A DNA stretch of 64,000 nucleotides, from NCBI GenBank assembly GCA_963675945.1, contig OY780932.1, positions 1,488,001 to 1,552,000 on the forward strand, given 5' to 3'. Position numbers and translations under genes: made by a program. Of this stretch, positions 6,713-14,953 are shown one piece after another (within the stretch, counting starts at the first letter, position 1; every line of letters starts with the position of its first letter). The notes beneath the pieces were generated by a model that made no database searches, was not told where the DNA came from, and worked only from the letters and a program-made list of their open reading frames with translations. The DNA is from G963556115 sp963675945 (GTDB lineage Bacteria > Planctomycetota > SZUA-567).

Positions 6713-9103
6713 TTAGCGGCGGAAACTCCTACCGCTTCCACCGCGGTGCATACCGCCTTCACGCTGCTGGAAATTTCCGGCGCGTGCGCGGTCGAATCCG
6801 CCGCCGGAACGTAAATTTTCCCGACTCTGATTCAACCCGGATACCCGGTTCTCTCTGGCGCGGTTCAGTTCGCGGGCGCGGTCGGTATCCAGCCCGGAGT
6901 TTCTCCAGTCGCCATTATTCTGCAGGCGTTGCCAGTCATTGGTTGCAGGATTGGAGCGGAAGATATTTCCCTCGCGGTCGGTGAAGATGTTGTTGCTGCG
7001 CTCGGAATTCTGCCACTCCTGCAGCCGGTTATCGCTGTTAAGCTCTGCGGAAGAAGTGATTCTCTCCTGTAGTTTTGTCCCGGCCTGGGTGTTCTTCAGT
7101 CTGTCTTCAACCTTTGCCTTGTTGTGTTCGAGTTCGGGGCGGGCGTCCGCATTGAGCCGTTCTTTGATATTATCTCGTCGATCGGCTTTATCGGCGGAAG
7201 AGAGTTGAGCGTGATTGTTCTTCAGCCTCTGAGCTGCCTTCTCTCTCTGTTCGGGACTCAGGGTATCCCGGCGTTGCTGGAGGGTTTTGACGAATTTGTT
7301 GTCTTGGTAGATATTGTTGCCAAAGTTATTATGTCTGATATTGATCTGGTTGTTGATGGTTATATTGTGGTCGTGATAACCGCCACGTCCCCACCAGCCG
7401 TTCCAGCCTCGACCGTACCAACCTCCTCCGAAACCAAGTCCAAAGTAGAAACCGCCTCCTCCGAAGATTGGACGGTAGCCGATAGCGAAGCCCCAGACTC
7501 CAGTGATAGGATTGTATCTGGCGCCAAAGCCCCAGGTTATTGGTCTGGGGAAGAAGTAGCGCCGGTACCAGGGGCGGTAGTAGTAACCGGTGCCGAAGAC
7601 GACTACTCCGTTATAGATGTACGAGCCGAGGTAGCCGGGGGTATAACCGACATAGACGACATCCGGGGTGTAGTCATAAATACGAACATAGGTAGTGTTG
7701 TAGAGCGGGCAGGACGGAGGGATAGTGTAGACCGCCTCTGGGATTTCGGTACAGACGCTCCATGAACCGGTCGGCGATTTTGAGCTGTACCAGACGCCGG
7801 AGTCACAGAGATAGTAGGTTGAGCCGTACTTGATTACTGCGGCAGCGGTATTTACCCCGTATTCGACCCCGGCGGCACCGCTGGCGGCAAACTCGGGGGC
7901 GCCGTCATAACTGATTTCGGGGGTGGGAGCGTCCCGTTGTACCTCGGCGGTCTGCGGGATGGTCGCTTCGAGTACCGCTTGCTCTGCCTGCTCGGTACCG
8001 GGTACTGCTGCTAGCAGGCCGGCGGTCTGTTCGGTAGCTGGGATCTTGGTGAAATCCTGTGGTACTTCACTACTTGGGACGTAGCTCCATTTAGCGCCGT
8101 CCTCCAAGCTGGAGCTGGTATACCAGCGTCCGGCGGCGAGGGTATAGTACTGTTGCTGGGAGATATTCAAGAGTAGCACAGAGCTGGTGTTCTTGATATA
8201 TAAAATTCCAGCATTGTTGAGCGGGAGGTATTCCGGTCTGCCGTCTACGGCGATCAGCTCGGCAGGTTCGGTGCAGACAAGAATGCGTGGGGTAATACTG
8301 TTAGTGGTATCTGAGGGCGCAATATCCTCCAACCCCTGGGCTTTAGCGGTCTCCTTGAGTCCTGCGGGCAGGTTTGCAGCAGGGCTCCACTCCCCAGTAA
8401 TACTCTTACTGCTGAACCACTGGTTATTGCCGTTGAGGTAGTACCTCCCGCTAGCCTTGGCGTAGAGGAGCATGTATGGAGTGTTGATTATTCGTTGATA
8501 GTCTGTGTCTGGGATATCCTTCGGGATAGGTTTGCCGTCGATGATAACCAGCGCTGTCGGCTCTTCGCGGTAGTAGATCTGTGGCGGGGTGTTAGCGAGC
8601 TTGGTAGTATCCTGCTGATTGTGCTTGATCCCCTTGAGGGATTGGGTGAGCTCGCTCAGGGAGGTCTGTAGCGGCTTCTGGCTGATCAGCTGGTTTAGAT
8701 AATCCTGGAGTTGCGTTTTCTCTGTAGCATCGGCTCCGGGGAATTTCCACTCCTTGATGGTGATGCTCTGGAGTTGAGCCAGGTCTGCTTCACGGTCTAT
8801 GCCGTAGCGGGCAGTAAAGAGCATGGCTCCGAACTCAGGCTTGGTGCTGCCGGTCTGGGTGAAGGAGAAGGCGGCGCGGGCTGCGATGGTACCGGCTTGC
8901 AGGTCATAGGATTCGGGCTGGGGCTGGTAGAGGGTGATTCTGCCTTTAGCGGTATCGAGCTGCTTGGGCCAAGAGCCTTCACCGGCAGTAAGTCTTCCAG
9001 CATAGCTGACGGCAAGCAGCAAGATTAAAAATAGATAGAGTTTTCTCCGGTAGGGCAGAGTGGGGCAAGAATTATTGTTGTACGGTGCGGAATGTGGCAT
9101 CAT
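6713..9103 (-). CDS. Large secreted Tyr/Gly-rich protein, carbohydrate-binding V/XII-like annotation family
   Basis: The protein of 796 residues starts at tandem ATGs (9101-9103 and 9098-9100) behind AAAGGAG. It has a signal sequence (RRKLYLFLILLLAVSYAGRLTAG, residues about 19-41). The middle contains three imperfect modules built around the pattern YYLNGNNQWFSSKSITGEWSP (near residues 215, 315 and 430). The segment from about 465 to 590 is very rich in Tyr, Gly and Trp. The last 200 residues are charged and Asn/Arg-rich, ending in a Gly/Arg tail. I have seen similar architecture annotated as carbohydrate-binding family V/XII in Gram-negatives. The biological role is unknown; an envelope or matrix location is inferred. 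Confidence 0.75.
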   Translation of the reverse strand: MMPHSAPYNNNSCPTLPYRRKLYLFLILLLAVSYAGRLTAGEGSWPKQLDTAKGRITLYQPQPESYDLQAGTIAARAAFSFTQTGSTKPEFGAMLFTARYGIDREADLAQLQSITIKEWKFPGADATEKTQLQDYLNQLISQKPLQTSLSELTQSLKGIKHNQQDTTKLANTPPQIYYREEPTALVIIDGKPIPKDIPDTDYQRIINTPYMLLYAKASGRYYLNGNNQWFSSKSITGEWSPAANLPAGLKETAKAQGLEDIAPSDTTNSITPRILVCTEPAELIAVDGRPEYLPLNNAGILYIKNTSSVLLLNISQQQYYTLAAGRWYTSSSLEDGAKWSYVPSSEVPQDFTKIPATEQTAGLLAAVPGTEQAEQAVLEATIPQTAEVQRDAPTPEISYDGAPEFAASGAAGVEYGVNTAAAVIKYGSTYYLCDSGVWYSSKSPTGSWSVCTEIPEAVYTIPPSCPLYNTTYVRIYDYTPDVVYVGYTPGYLGSYIYNGVVVFGTGYYYRPWYRRYFFPRPITWGFGARYNPITGVWGFAIGYRPIFGGGGFYFGLGFGGGWYGRGWNGWWGRGGYHDHNITINNQINIRHNNFGNNIYQDNKFVKTLQQRRDTLSPEQREKAAQRLKNNHAQLSSADKADRRDNIKERLNADARPELEHNKAKVEDRLKNTQAGTKLQERITSSAELNSDNRLQEWQNSERSNNIFTDREGNIFRSNPATNDWQRLQNNGDWRNSGLDTDRARELNRARENRVSGLNQSRENLRSGGGFDRARAGNFQQREGGMHRGGSGRSFRR

Positions 9104-9319
9104 CTTCTCCTTTTTAAATATTGGTATTTGCTAAAAATAATAACTGAGGGTTATTAATTAGCAGAGCCTCGGAATATTACTGTAAATTATAGCAGATATT
9201 TTGATTTTTCTGAGTCAGGATAATTGATATTTAATAAATATACTTTCAGTAACTGCCGATAATTAACATGGATACCTAAAATTATGCCTTTACAAAATTA
9301 TAGTAAAAAGGAGTTTATT

Positions 9320-9580
9320 ATGATTTATCAGAATTGTAAACATTTGAAGGAATTTGTCGGTATTGAAAAGGAAGTTATCCTCAGGCATATTCAGAATCAT
9401 AAATGGTTCCGAAAGATTGGAGACTACAATGAAGGGGTGGCCGATTTTATAGATTGTTACGGCTGGTTGATGCGGGATATGTACTGTACCGCTATCTGCG
9501 AGCATAGAGCAAGCTGCAAGATAAGCGAGGAACTCAGAAAACAACCGGAAGATGATAATAGTATCGATGTCGCTTCTTGA
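9320..9580 (+). CDS. Small cysteine-containing protein, unknown
   Basis: The ATG at 9320 follows AAAGGAG at a good distance and gives 86 residues. The longer frame from 9284 has no ribosome site. The sequence starts MIYQNCKHLKEF and has a Cys cluster near residues 56-66 (YCTAICEHRASC, spacing C-x3-C-x5-C). It also carries several His and aromatic residues (HIQNHKWFRKIGD, DFIDCYGWLMRDMYC). It has no signal peptide. A metal site or redox role is possible but not shown. It precedes fliW by 146 bp and may be a separate unit. Confidence 0.7.
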   Translation: MIYQNCKHLKEFVGIEKEVILRHIQNHKWFRKIGDYNEGVADFIDCYGWLMRDMYCTAICEHRASCKISEELRKQPEDDNSIDVAS

Positions 9581-9726
9581 GTTTTGTCCCTGGGATAAAA
9601 TAATTTTGAAAAAAGTTTGAGATTATGTTGCGTAATGTCGAAGAGTATTAATAGTGGTTACAGCCGGGTACTGGTCAGACAGTACGACGAGCACCTTTTT
9701 ATAGAATTTTGTTTAGGTAGGTGATA

Positions 9727-10197
9727 ATGAAGGTAAAGACAACACGCTTTGGTGAAATCGAAGTGCCTGATGAGACCCTTATTACATTCCCTGAAGGGGT
9801 TATTGGCTTCAAAGAGGCCAGAGGTTTTGTAATTTTTGACTGTGGTGATCAAGGACTGTTCAAATGGTTGCAGTCTACAGATATACCCGAATTAGCCTTC
9901 GTTATTTGTGAATCGCATCTTATTGTTCCAAATTATCAGGTGGTAATAGGGCATAAGGAACAGGAGTTATTGCAGCTGGATAATACTGAAGATGCGGCGG
10001 TGTGCATAATACTGGTGATACCGGAGGATCCACAGGAGACTACCGGCAACCTTCTTGGTCCGATTGTAATGAATGCTAAAACTAGATTAGGTATGCAGAT
10101 GGTATTGGTCAACCCTGATTACAGCACTCGTTATAAGATCTTCAAGGGTAATGAAGAGGCAGGTAACGAGGAGGGTAATAATGCTGGTACTGAGTAG
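9727..10197 (+). CDS. fliW: Flagellar assembly factor FliW, CsrA antagonist
   Basis: The protein of 156 residues shows the FliW pattern: KVKTTRFGEIEVPDETLITFPEGVIGFKEARGFVIFD at the start, FKWLQSTDIPELAFVICES, and a late block GPIVMNAKTRLGMQMVLVNPDYSTRYKI. FliW binds CsrA outside its RNA site and blocks it; in Bacillus and Campylobacter free flagellin releases CsrA repression through FliW. The ATG at 9727 was preferred over the GTG at 9721 as the second is too close to the AGGTAGG site. The last 17 bp overlap csrA, so translation of the two is probably coupled. It implies that the organism makes flagella. Confidence 0.95.
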   Translation: MKVKTTRFGEIEVPDETLITFPEGVIGFKEARGFVIFDCGDQGLFKWLQSTDIPELAFVICESHLIVPNYQVVIGHKEQELLQLDNTEDAAVCIILVIPEDPQETTGNLLGPIVMNAKTRLGMQMVLVNPDYSTRYKIFKGNEEAGNEEGNNAGTE

Positions 10198-10429
10198 AAA
10201 ACGTGATGAAACAATCATGATCGGTGATAATATCGAGATAAGCATCGTAGATATCAAGGGGGATACCGTCAGAGTTGGTATCAATGCTCCGCGTTCGGTT
10301 GCCGTACATCGAAAAGAGATATTTGAAGCGATCAAGGAAGAGAATATCGCTTCAACGAAGACTCAGAGCGTGCCGAAGATGGAGTCTATCGGTGGCTTGG
10401 CAGACCTCTTAAAAAAGAAGAAAAAATAG
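10181..10429 (+). CDS. csrA: Carbon storage regulator CsrA
   Basis: The start is the ATG at 10181, inside the end of fliW and behind GAGGAGGG. The first residues MLVLSRKRDETIMIGDNIEISIVDIKGDTVRVGINAPRSVAVHRKEIFEAI are typical CsrA: the Leu4/Arg6 strand and the VHRKE strand form the RNA-binding surface. At 82 residues it is longer than the usual 60-75, because of a C-terminal tail rich in Ser/Thr/Lys and ending in six lysines. It binds GGA motifs in mRNA leaders, and such motifs precede the paralogues at 3.4 and 4.2 kb. Confidence 0.97.
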   Translation: MLVLSRKRDETIMIGDNIEISIVDIKGDTVRVGINAPRSVAVHRKEIFEAIKEENIASTKTQSVPKMESIGGLADLLKKKKK

Positions 10430-10461
10430 CAAATAATACCGTTTTCGGGGAGGATATATTA

Positions 10462-10659
10462 ATGAGTAGCAGTCTGATTTTAAAAAAAGCGCAATACTGG
10501 TATATTATCGGGCAGACAGATAATTGTGAGGCTCTGATCAGGTCGTTGATCAGTAAACATGAACCGGAGATCAGTGACGCTTACGGTGAGCTGGAGGCGC
10601 TGCTGGCTGTCAGCGGTTGGGTGGTAGAGGAGTATACCGATCTGGCAGATGTTGCTTAA
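10462..10659 (+). CDS. Small protein downstream of csrA, unknown
   Basis: A 65-residue ORF begins 32 bp after csrA behind GGGGAGGA, in the same direction, and probably belongs to the fliW-csrA operon. The sequence is mostly helical (LILKKAQYWYIIGQTDNCEALIRSLISKHEPEISDAYGELEALLAVSGWVVEEY) and has no signal peptide. I do not recognise the family. The good ribosome site and placement make it likely to be real. Confidence 0.65.
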   Translation: MSSSLILKKAQYWYIIGQTDNCEALIRSLISKHEPEISDAYGELEALLAVSGWVVEEYTDLADVA

Positions 10660-10698
10660 TTCATCAAAAGCAATTAATAACGGTTGACTTAAGATTGA

Positions 10699-10726
10699 TT
10701 GTAAAAAAAAAATAAATGACTATAAT
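10699..10726 (+). promoter_or_regulatory. Possible promoter before rlmE
   Basis: TTGTAA (10699-10704) and a consensus TATAAT (10721-10726) are separated by 16 bp. They lie 65 bp upstream of the chosen rlmE start. The -10 is perfect and the -35 is partial. Confidence 0.4.
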
Positions 10727-10790
10727 ACTGAATGTAGAATGGGTGAACCGTTCTGCATTTATTATTTTTAGATCTGAGGTATGTAGAGTA

Positions 10791-11441
10791 ATGCGTGAGA
10801 TACATGATAAGTACTTTAAAAAAGCGAAACGGGAAGGCAGATTGGCGCGGAGTTTTTACAAGCTCGAAGAACTGGATCGCCGGGCAAAGCTGATTAAACC
10901 GGGTAATCGGGTGATCGATCTTGGGGCTTGCCCGGGTTCGTGGTTGGAATATATCCTGGAGAAGGTTGGAGATAACGGCAAGGTTTGTGCGGTAGATCTC
11001 AACGTGATCAATAAAAAGTTTAAAGGGCAGGTGGAGTTTAAAAAGCTTGATATTAGAGAGGTTACCCCGGATATGTTCGGCGTGGCTAATTTCGATGTTG
11101 TACTCTCGGATATGGCGCCGAAGACCAGCGGGATCAAGTCGGTGGATCAGGCGCGGTCATTGGAACTCTGTGAGGTGGCGGCGGATTTTGCATTGGCGAC
11201 GCTGGTACAAGGGGGTAATTTTGCCTGCAAGATCTTTGACAGCCCTGAGGTGCAGCCGTTTCGGGAGCGTTTGCGCAGTGAGTTTGCGACTACGCGAATG
11301 ATCAAGCCCGATGCCTGTCGGGATGAGAGCTTGGAGTTGTATGTGGTCTGCACCGGTTTTGGACTTGAGCCGGAGGAGAAACGGTCTCGTCCGGATCACG
11401 AGTATCGCAAGACCAAGGGCAAACGCACCAGGCAGTTCTGA
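10791..11441 (+). CDS. rlmE: 23S rRNA 2'-O-methyltransferase RlmE (FtsJ)
   Basis: The protein of 216 residues opens MREIHDKYFKKAKREGRLARSFYKLEELD, then VIDLGACPGSWLEYI, the SAM-binding motif of the RrmJ/FtsJ fold. The catalytic K-D-K-E set appears as the Lys in ARSFYKL, Asp in LSDMAPKTSG, Lys in FACKIF and Glu in SLELYVV. RlmE methylates U2552 of 23S rRNA late in large-subunit assembly. The start was set at ATG 10791; the longer frame to 10716 overlaps a promoter-like sequence and lacks homology. The HD gene begins 19 bp downstream. Confidence 0.93.
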   Translation: MREIHDKYFKKAKREGRLARSFYKLEELDRRAKLIKPGNRVIDLGACPGSWLEYILEKVGDNGKVCAVDLNVINKKFKGQVEFKKLDIREVTPDMFGVANFDVVLSDMAPKTSGIKSVDQARSLELCEVAADFALATLVQGGNFACKIFDSPEVQPFRERLRSEFATTRMIKPDACRDESLELYVVCTGFGLEPEEKRSRPDHEYRKTKGKRTRQF

Positions 11442-11460
11442 TGGCGTTTTAGGGAAAATA

Positions 11461-12057
11461 ATGGATATCGTAAAGATTGAGCATACAATTGTCAAGTCAC
11501 TCAGGAACTCTGATTCACAGCAGTTTAGGGAAAAGGGGTATATCTTTTTTCATGGCAAGCGTGTAGCCGAATTGGCAATGAAGATTTATGCTGAGGTAAA
11601 GACCGGGGTGGAGAAGATTGAGCTGGATCGGCTCTACATCGCCGGATTGATGCATGATATCGGTAAAGGCAAGAAGCATCACGCGCTAGTCGGTGCCAAG
11701 ATGGTACCGAAAATAATCGGTGCAGAACTGCCTGCTGAGGATATGGAGGTGATTCAGCGCTTAGTACGCGAGCATAATCTTCGGGAGCGCCCCAATATCT
11801 GTGAACTGGATTCCAAGGCACTTCAGGACGCTGATGTACTCGATCATTTCGGAGCGCAGGGGCTTTGGATCAGTATCTACTATACCGCTAAGAATGGCGG
11901 TGATCAGATAGATCTACTCAAGTATTACCGGAGTAAGGAGCATCAGGATTATGTCAATGAAAAGTATTACGGGTTGAACTTTGATATCTCCAAGAAGATG
12001 TTTGAGGAACGCTACGCCTATCAGAAGGACTTTCTGGTGCAGATAGGTCGGATGTAG
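11461..12057 (+). CDS. HD domain phosphohydrolase, nucleotide-type
   Basis: The ATG at 11461 follows AGGGA and gives 198 residues. The metal-binding HD motif is visible: HGKRVAELA for the first His, GLMHDIGKGKKHH for the HD pair, REHNLRERP for a later His, and DADVLDHFGAQGLWI for the last Asp. Proteins of this type hydrolyse phosphate esters, often nucleotides or small phosphates, in the cytoplasm. It follows rlmE by 19 bp in the same direction. It ends 3 bp before the convergent methyltransferase gene. The substrate is unknown. Confidence 0.85.
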   Translation: MDIVKIEHTIVKSLRNSDSQQFREKGYIFFHGKRVAELAMKIYAEVKTGVEKIELDRLYIAGLMHDIGKGKKHHALVGAKMVPKIIGAELPAEDMEVIQRLVREHNLRERPNICELDSKALQDADVLDHFGAQGLWISIYYTAKNGGDQIDLLKYYRSKEHQDYVNEKYYGLNFDISKKMFEERYAYQKDFLVQIGRM

Positions 12058-12060
12058 AGG

Positions 12061-13227
12061 TTACATCGGTTCAACCACCAGGCAGACTTTCTCTTCAAAA
12101 CTGCGGGTAAGGATCAGGTCGAGGTGACGCTTGCCCTTGAGCTTGAGTTGTTTTAATAGGGTAGGGATATCGGTTCCGACTCCGCGCTTGATTATATTGG
12201 CGCTTCCGCAGTTGAACTCCTTTAACTGCTTTTTGAGTTCTTTCGGGCGGTAGGGAAATATTGAGATAACCCGAAAGCCACGAGCAAACGGGGTCGGGAC
12301 AAAGTTGTCTGCGGTTAGAAAGCAGATGCTTTCGGAGATCTTTGTTGCGCCGATCTGACTACCGAGGAACTCTACCAGTCCGGCTCGAATCACTGCACTG
12401 TCAGGTTCATAAATATACTCGCGGATAGCCGTAACCTCCAGTCGGGGATTGCTGCCGCAGAGTTGGTGCCCTCCAGGGAGGAGGGTGGCTTGCCGCTTTA
12501 TTCCGCATTTTAAGTCGCCAAACCAGAGCAGGCATTCGCGTAATTCGCCGGCGTAAGAGATAAATTCGGCTTCAGCTTCTTGGGGGATTGACTCATGGGC
12601 GATTCCCGGGGCGCATTTGACTGCGGCATTTGGTATTCTGGTGATTATTTCGGTGATCTCTGAGAGTTTGGGTGACCAGGATTCGGGGTGGAAGAGTCGG
12701 GTTCCTTCCTCAGTACGCCGAGCCGGGTCGATAAAGAAGGCCTCTATACCGAGTCTGGACAGATCAAGTCGGGTAATATCCTCCTGCATGGTGCGGAAGT
12801 TTGCCGCTGCCTGGTAGACCCGGATATTATGCGCCGCCAGTATGAGCCGGGCTGGATCTAGGTCTATACCGATTACCTCAAGTTGCTGGGCAAAGGATAT
12901 GCTGTCTCCGGCGATGCTGCAGCAGAGATCGGCCAGACGCCTGATACCGGACTGTGTAAAGCGCCCGCAGCGGTAGGTAGATATGGCTTCGGCTGAGGCT
13001 TGTTCTAAGGCGGAACGGGTAAAGAGCATCGCCGCGGCGCGACTGAACTTCTGCTCTGCCTTCCGGCGCAACTCTAGGGTGGTGCTGAGAGCCGAGGCGA
13101 GTTTGGGGGAGGTCTCTTCCCGTAAGAATTTGGCGAGTCTGAAACTGCCACCGGAAATATTCTTGGCGGTTTCAAGTAGTTCTAGTCCTTTGCTTCCGGT
13201 AAGGAATTTCGCGGTCTCAATATCCAT
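12061..13227 (-). CDS. THUMP-like class I SAM-dependent methyltransferase
   Basis: The 388-residue protein has a helical N-terminus. It continues with a Rossmann SAM-binding part in which ADLCCSIAGDSISFA (near residue 100) takes the place of motif I, IGIDLDPARLILAAHN gives motif II, and FFIDPARR follows near residue 168. A C-terminal THUMP-like domain ends in LILTRSFEEKVCLVVEPM. This combination is found in RNA-modifying enzymes; the modified nucleotide is not known for this subfamily. GAGAGGACA lies just before the ATG. It converges on the HD gene, with 3 bp between the stops. Confidence 0.8.
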   Translation of the reverse strand: MDIETAKFLTGSKGLELLETAKNISGGSFRLAKFLREETSPKLASALSTTLELRRKAEQKFSRAAAMLFTRSALEQASAEAISTYRCGRFTQSGIRRLADLCCSIAGDSISFAQQLEVIGIDLDPARLILAAHNIRVYQAAANFRTMQEDITRLDLSRLGIEAFFIDPARRTEEGTRLFHPESWSPKLSEITEIITRIPNAAVKCAPGIAHESIPQEAEAEFISYAGELRECLLWFGDLKCGIKRQATLLPGGHQLCGSNPRLEVTAIREYIYEPDSAVIRAGLVEFLGSQIGATKISESICFLTADNFVPTPFARGFRVISIFPYRPKELKKQLKEFNCGSANIIKRGVGTDIPTLLKQLKLKGKRHLDLILTRSFEEKVCLVVEPM

Positions 13228-13346
13228 TGTCCTCTCAATCTGGTCTGAAAATAAATCTATTATAACCCTTGCTATTATATATTATTACGATACCATTAGA
13301 AAGGCAAAGAGTATAATATTATTGACTTTGAAAATAGGGAATAAAT

Positions 13347-13766
13347 TTGAACGATAGCCTGCAGGAAGATATAACCTACAACAATGAGATATATGCTATG
13401 ATTGTGCGTAAAGACTTTACGTGTAAAGGGTTGAAATTCTTTACCCCGGGAGGTTTTTCCCAGCAGCTGGCATATATGAACCATCCGACAGGGCATGTGA
13501 TTGACCCGCATATTCATAATGAGGTGAAGCGGGAGGTAAGTTATACTCAGGAGGTGCTCTTTCTGCGCAAGGGAATTCTAGAGGTAGTATTTTTCAATGA
13601 ACGTAAGGAGCAGTTTGCCAGCCGATTGCTGTATGCTGGGGATGTGCTTCTGCTGATCAAAGGTGGGCATGGCTTCAAGGTGGTTGAGGAGTGTGAGATG
13701 TTCGAGGTCAAACAGGGGCCGTACGCCGGAGACAGCGATAAAGAAAAATTTGCATTTGAAAATTAG
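13347..13766 (+). CDS. Cupin-domain protein linked to a sugar-aminotransferase gene
   Basis: The frame opens with a TTG at 13347 with AGGGA six bases upstream, giving 139 residues. The motif DPHIHNEVKREVSYTQEVLFLRKG, with His-x-His and a later Glu, is that of a cupin barrel. The second half has YAGDVLLLIKGGHGFKVVEECEMFEVKQGPY. It precedes a DegT-type aminotransferase and a glycosyltransferase in one direction, so a role in activated-sugar or surface-glycan modification is likely. The exact reaction (for example isomerisation of a dTDP-ketosugar) is not certain. Confidence 0.75.
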   Translation: MNDSLQEDITYNNEIYAMIVRKDFTCKGLKFFTPGGFSQQLAYMNHPTGHVIDPHIHNEVKREVSYTQEVLFLRKGILEVVFFNERKEQFASRLLYAGDVLLLIKGGHGFKVVEECEMFEVKQGPYAGDSDKEKFAFEN

Positions 13767-13798
13767 TAGTTAGTCTGGGAAAAAGGATTTTACTGAGA

Positions 13799-14953
13799 AT
13801 GATACCGGTCAATGAACCGCTGCTGGATGGGAATGAGAAGGAGTATCTGGCAGAGTGTATAAATACAGGGTGGATATCTTCCGAAGGGGAGTTTGTAACT
13901 AGATTTGAAGAGGGTTTTGCCAGGTACTGTGACCGGGCTTATGGCGTAGCGGTATGCAACGGAACTGCGGCTCTGGAAGTGGCGCTCTATGCGGCCGGGG
14001 TACGGGCGGGGCAGAAGATAATTATGCCGGCTTTTACCATCGCTTCCTGTGCCATCGCGGCGATCAGGATTGGGGCGATTCCGGTACTAGTCGATATGCG
14101 CGCGGATAACTGGTGTATGGATGTGGCGCAGGCGGTAGCACTGATTGAGCGGGATGAAGATATCAGTGCGATAATGCCGGTGCATATCTATGGTCATCCG
14201 GTCGAGATGGATCCGCTCCTGGAAGTGGCTGATAAGTACAAGCTCAAGATTATCGAAGATGCAGCCGAGGCGCATGGAGCCGAGTACTGTTCGGAATACC
14301 TGCGTAACGGGCATGAAGCTCCGGTATGGAAGCGCTGCGGCTCCTTCGGCGTGGTATCGAGCTTTTCTTTTTATCCCAATAAGATTATTACTACCGGTGA
14401 GGGCGGGATGATCGTTACCGATGATCATGAGGTCTACCAACGGGCTCGGTCATATCGGAACCTCTGCTTCGGTGAGGTCGAGCGTTTTCGTCACGAGGAT
14501 ATGGGGTATAACTTCAGAATGTCCAACCTTCAGGCTGCAGTCGGCGTGGCTCAGCTTGAGAAGATTGAGGCGCATATCGAGAAGAAGCTCCAGATTGCCC
14601 AGTGGTACAAGGAGCGCTTGGAGGATGTTGCGGGTATGCGTATGCAACCGATTCAGAGCTGGGCTAAACCGGTATATTGGATGTTGGCAATAGAACTTGA
14701 TAAGGCGCGCGGAATCGTGGCGGAAGAGGTGGCGGCGACTTTGCGGGAGAAAAAGATCGGCACCAGGCCGTTCTTTATGGGGCTGCATCAGCAGCCGGCA
14801 TTCAAGTATCTGGTGCAGGCTCCCGAGGGGGGCTGTCCGCATACCGATCATGCATATAAATATGGGTTGTACCTGCCAACCGGCCTGGCGCTCAAGGAGG
14901 CTGAGGTAGATACGGTCTGTAGAGAACTCAAAGAGATATTAGCAAAGGTATAA
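13799..14953 (+). CDS. DegT/DnrJ/EryC1/StrS-family sugar aminotransferase
   Basis: The protein of 384 residues belongs to the PLP-dependent enzymes that put an amino group on nucleotide-linked ketosugars. It shows EYLAECINTGWISSEGEFVTRFEEGFARYC at the start, VCNGTAALEVAL for cofactor phosphate contact, IEDAAEAHGA before the cofactor site, and SFYPNKIITTGEGGMIVTDD, in which the Lys of YPNK forms the internal aldimine. Its length is normal. It follows the cupin gene by 32 bp and is 1 bp from the glycosyltransferase start, so the three form an operon for glycan building. Confidence 0.93.
   Translation: MIPVNEPLLDGNEKEYLAECINTGWISSEGEFVTRFEEGFARYCDRAYGVAVCNGTAALEVALYAAGVRAGQKIIMPAFTIASCAIAAIRIGAIPVLVDMRADNWCMDVAQAVALIERDEDISAIMPVHIYGHPVEMDPLLEVADKYKLKIIEDAAEAHGAEYCSEYLRNGHEAPVWKRCGSFGVVSSFSFYPNKIITTGEGGMIVTDDHEVYQRARSYRNLCFGEVERFRHEDMGYNFRMSNLQAAVGVAQLEKIEAHIEKKLQIAQWYKERLEDVAGMRMQPIQSWAKPVYWMLAIELDKARGIVAEEVAATLREKKIGTRPFFMGLHQQPAFKYLVQAPEGGCPHTDHAYKYGLYLPTGLALKEAEVDTVCRELKEILAKV

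Noticed and set aside
8187..8441. Plus-strand ORFs inside the secreted protein gene (also 7124-7765 and 8711-9028)
   Set aside because: These are complement-strand shadows of the GC-rich gene 6713-9103.
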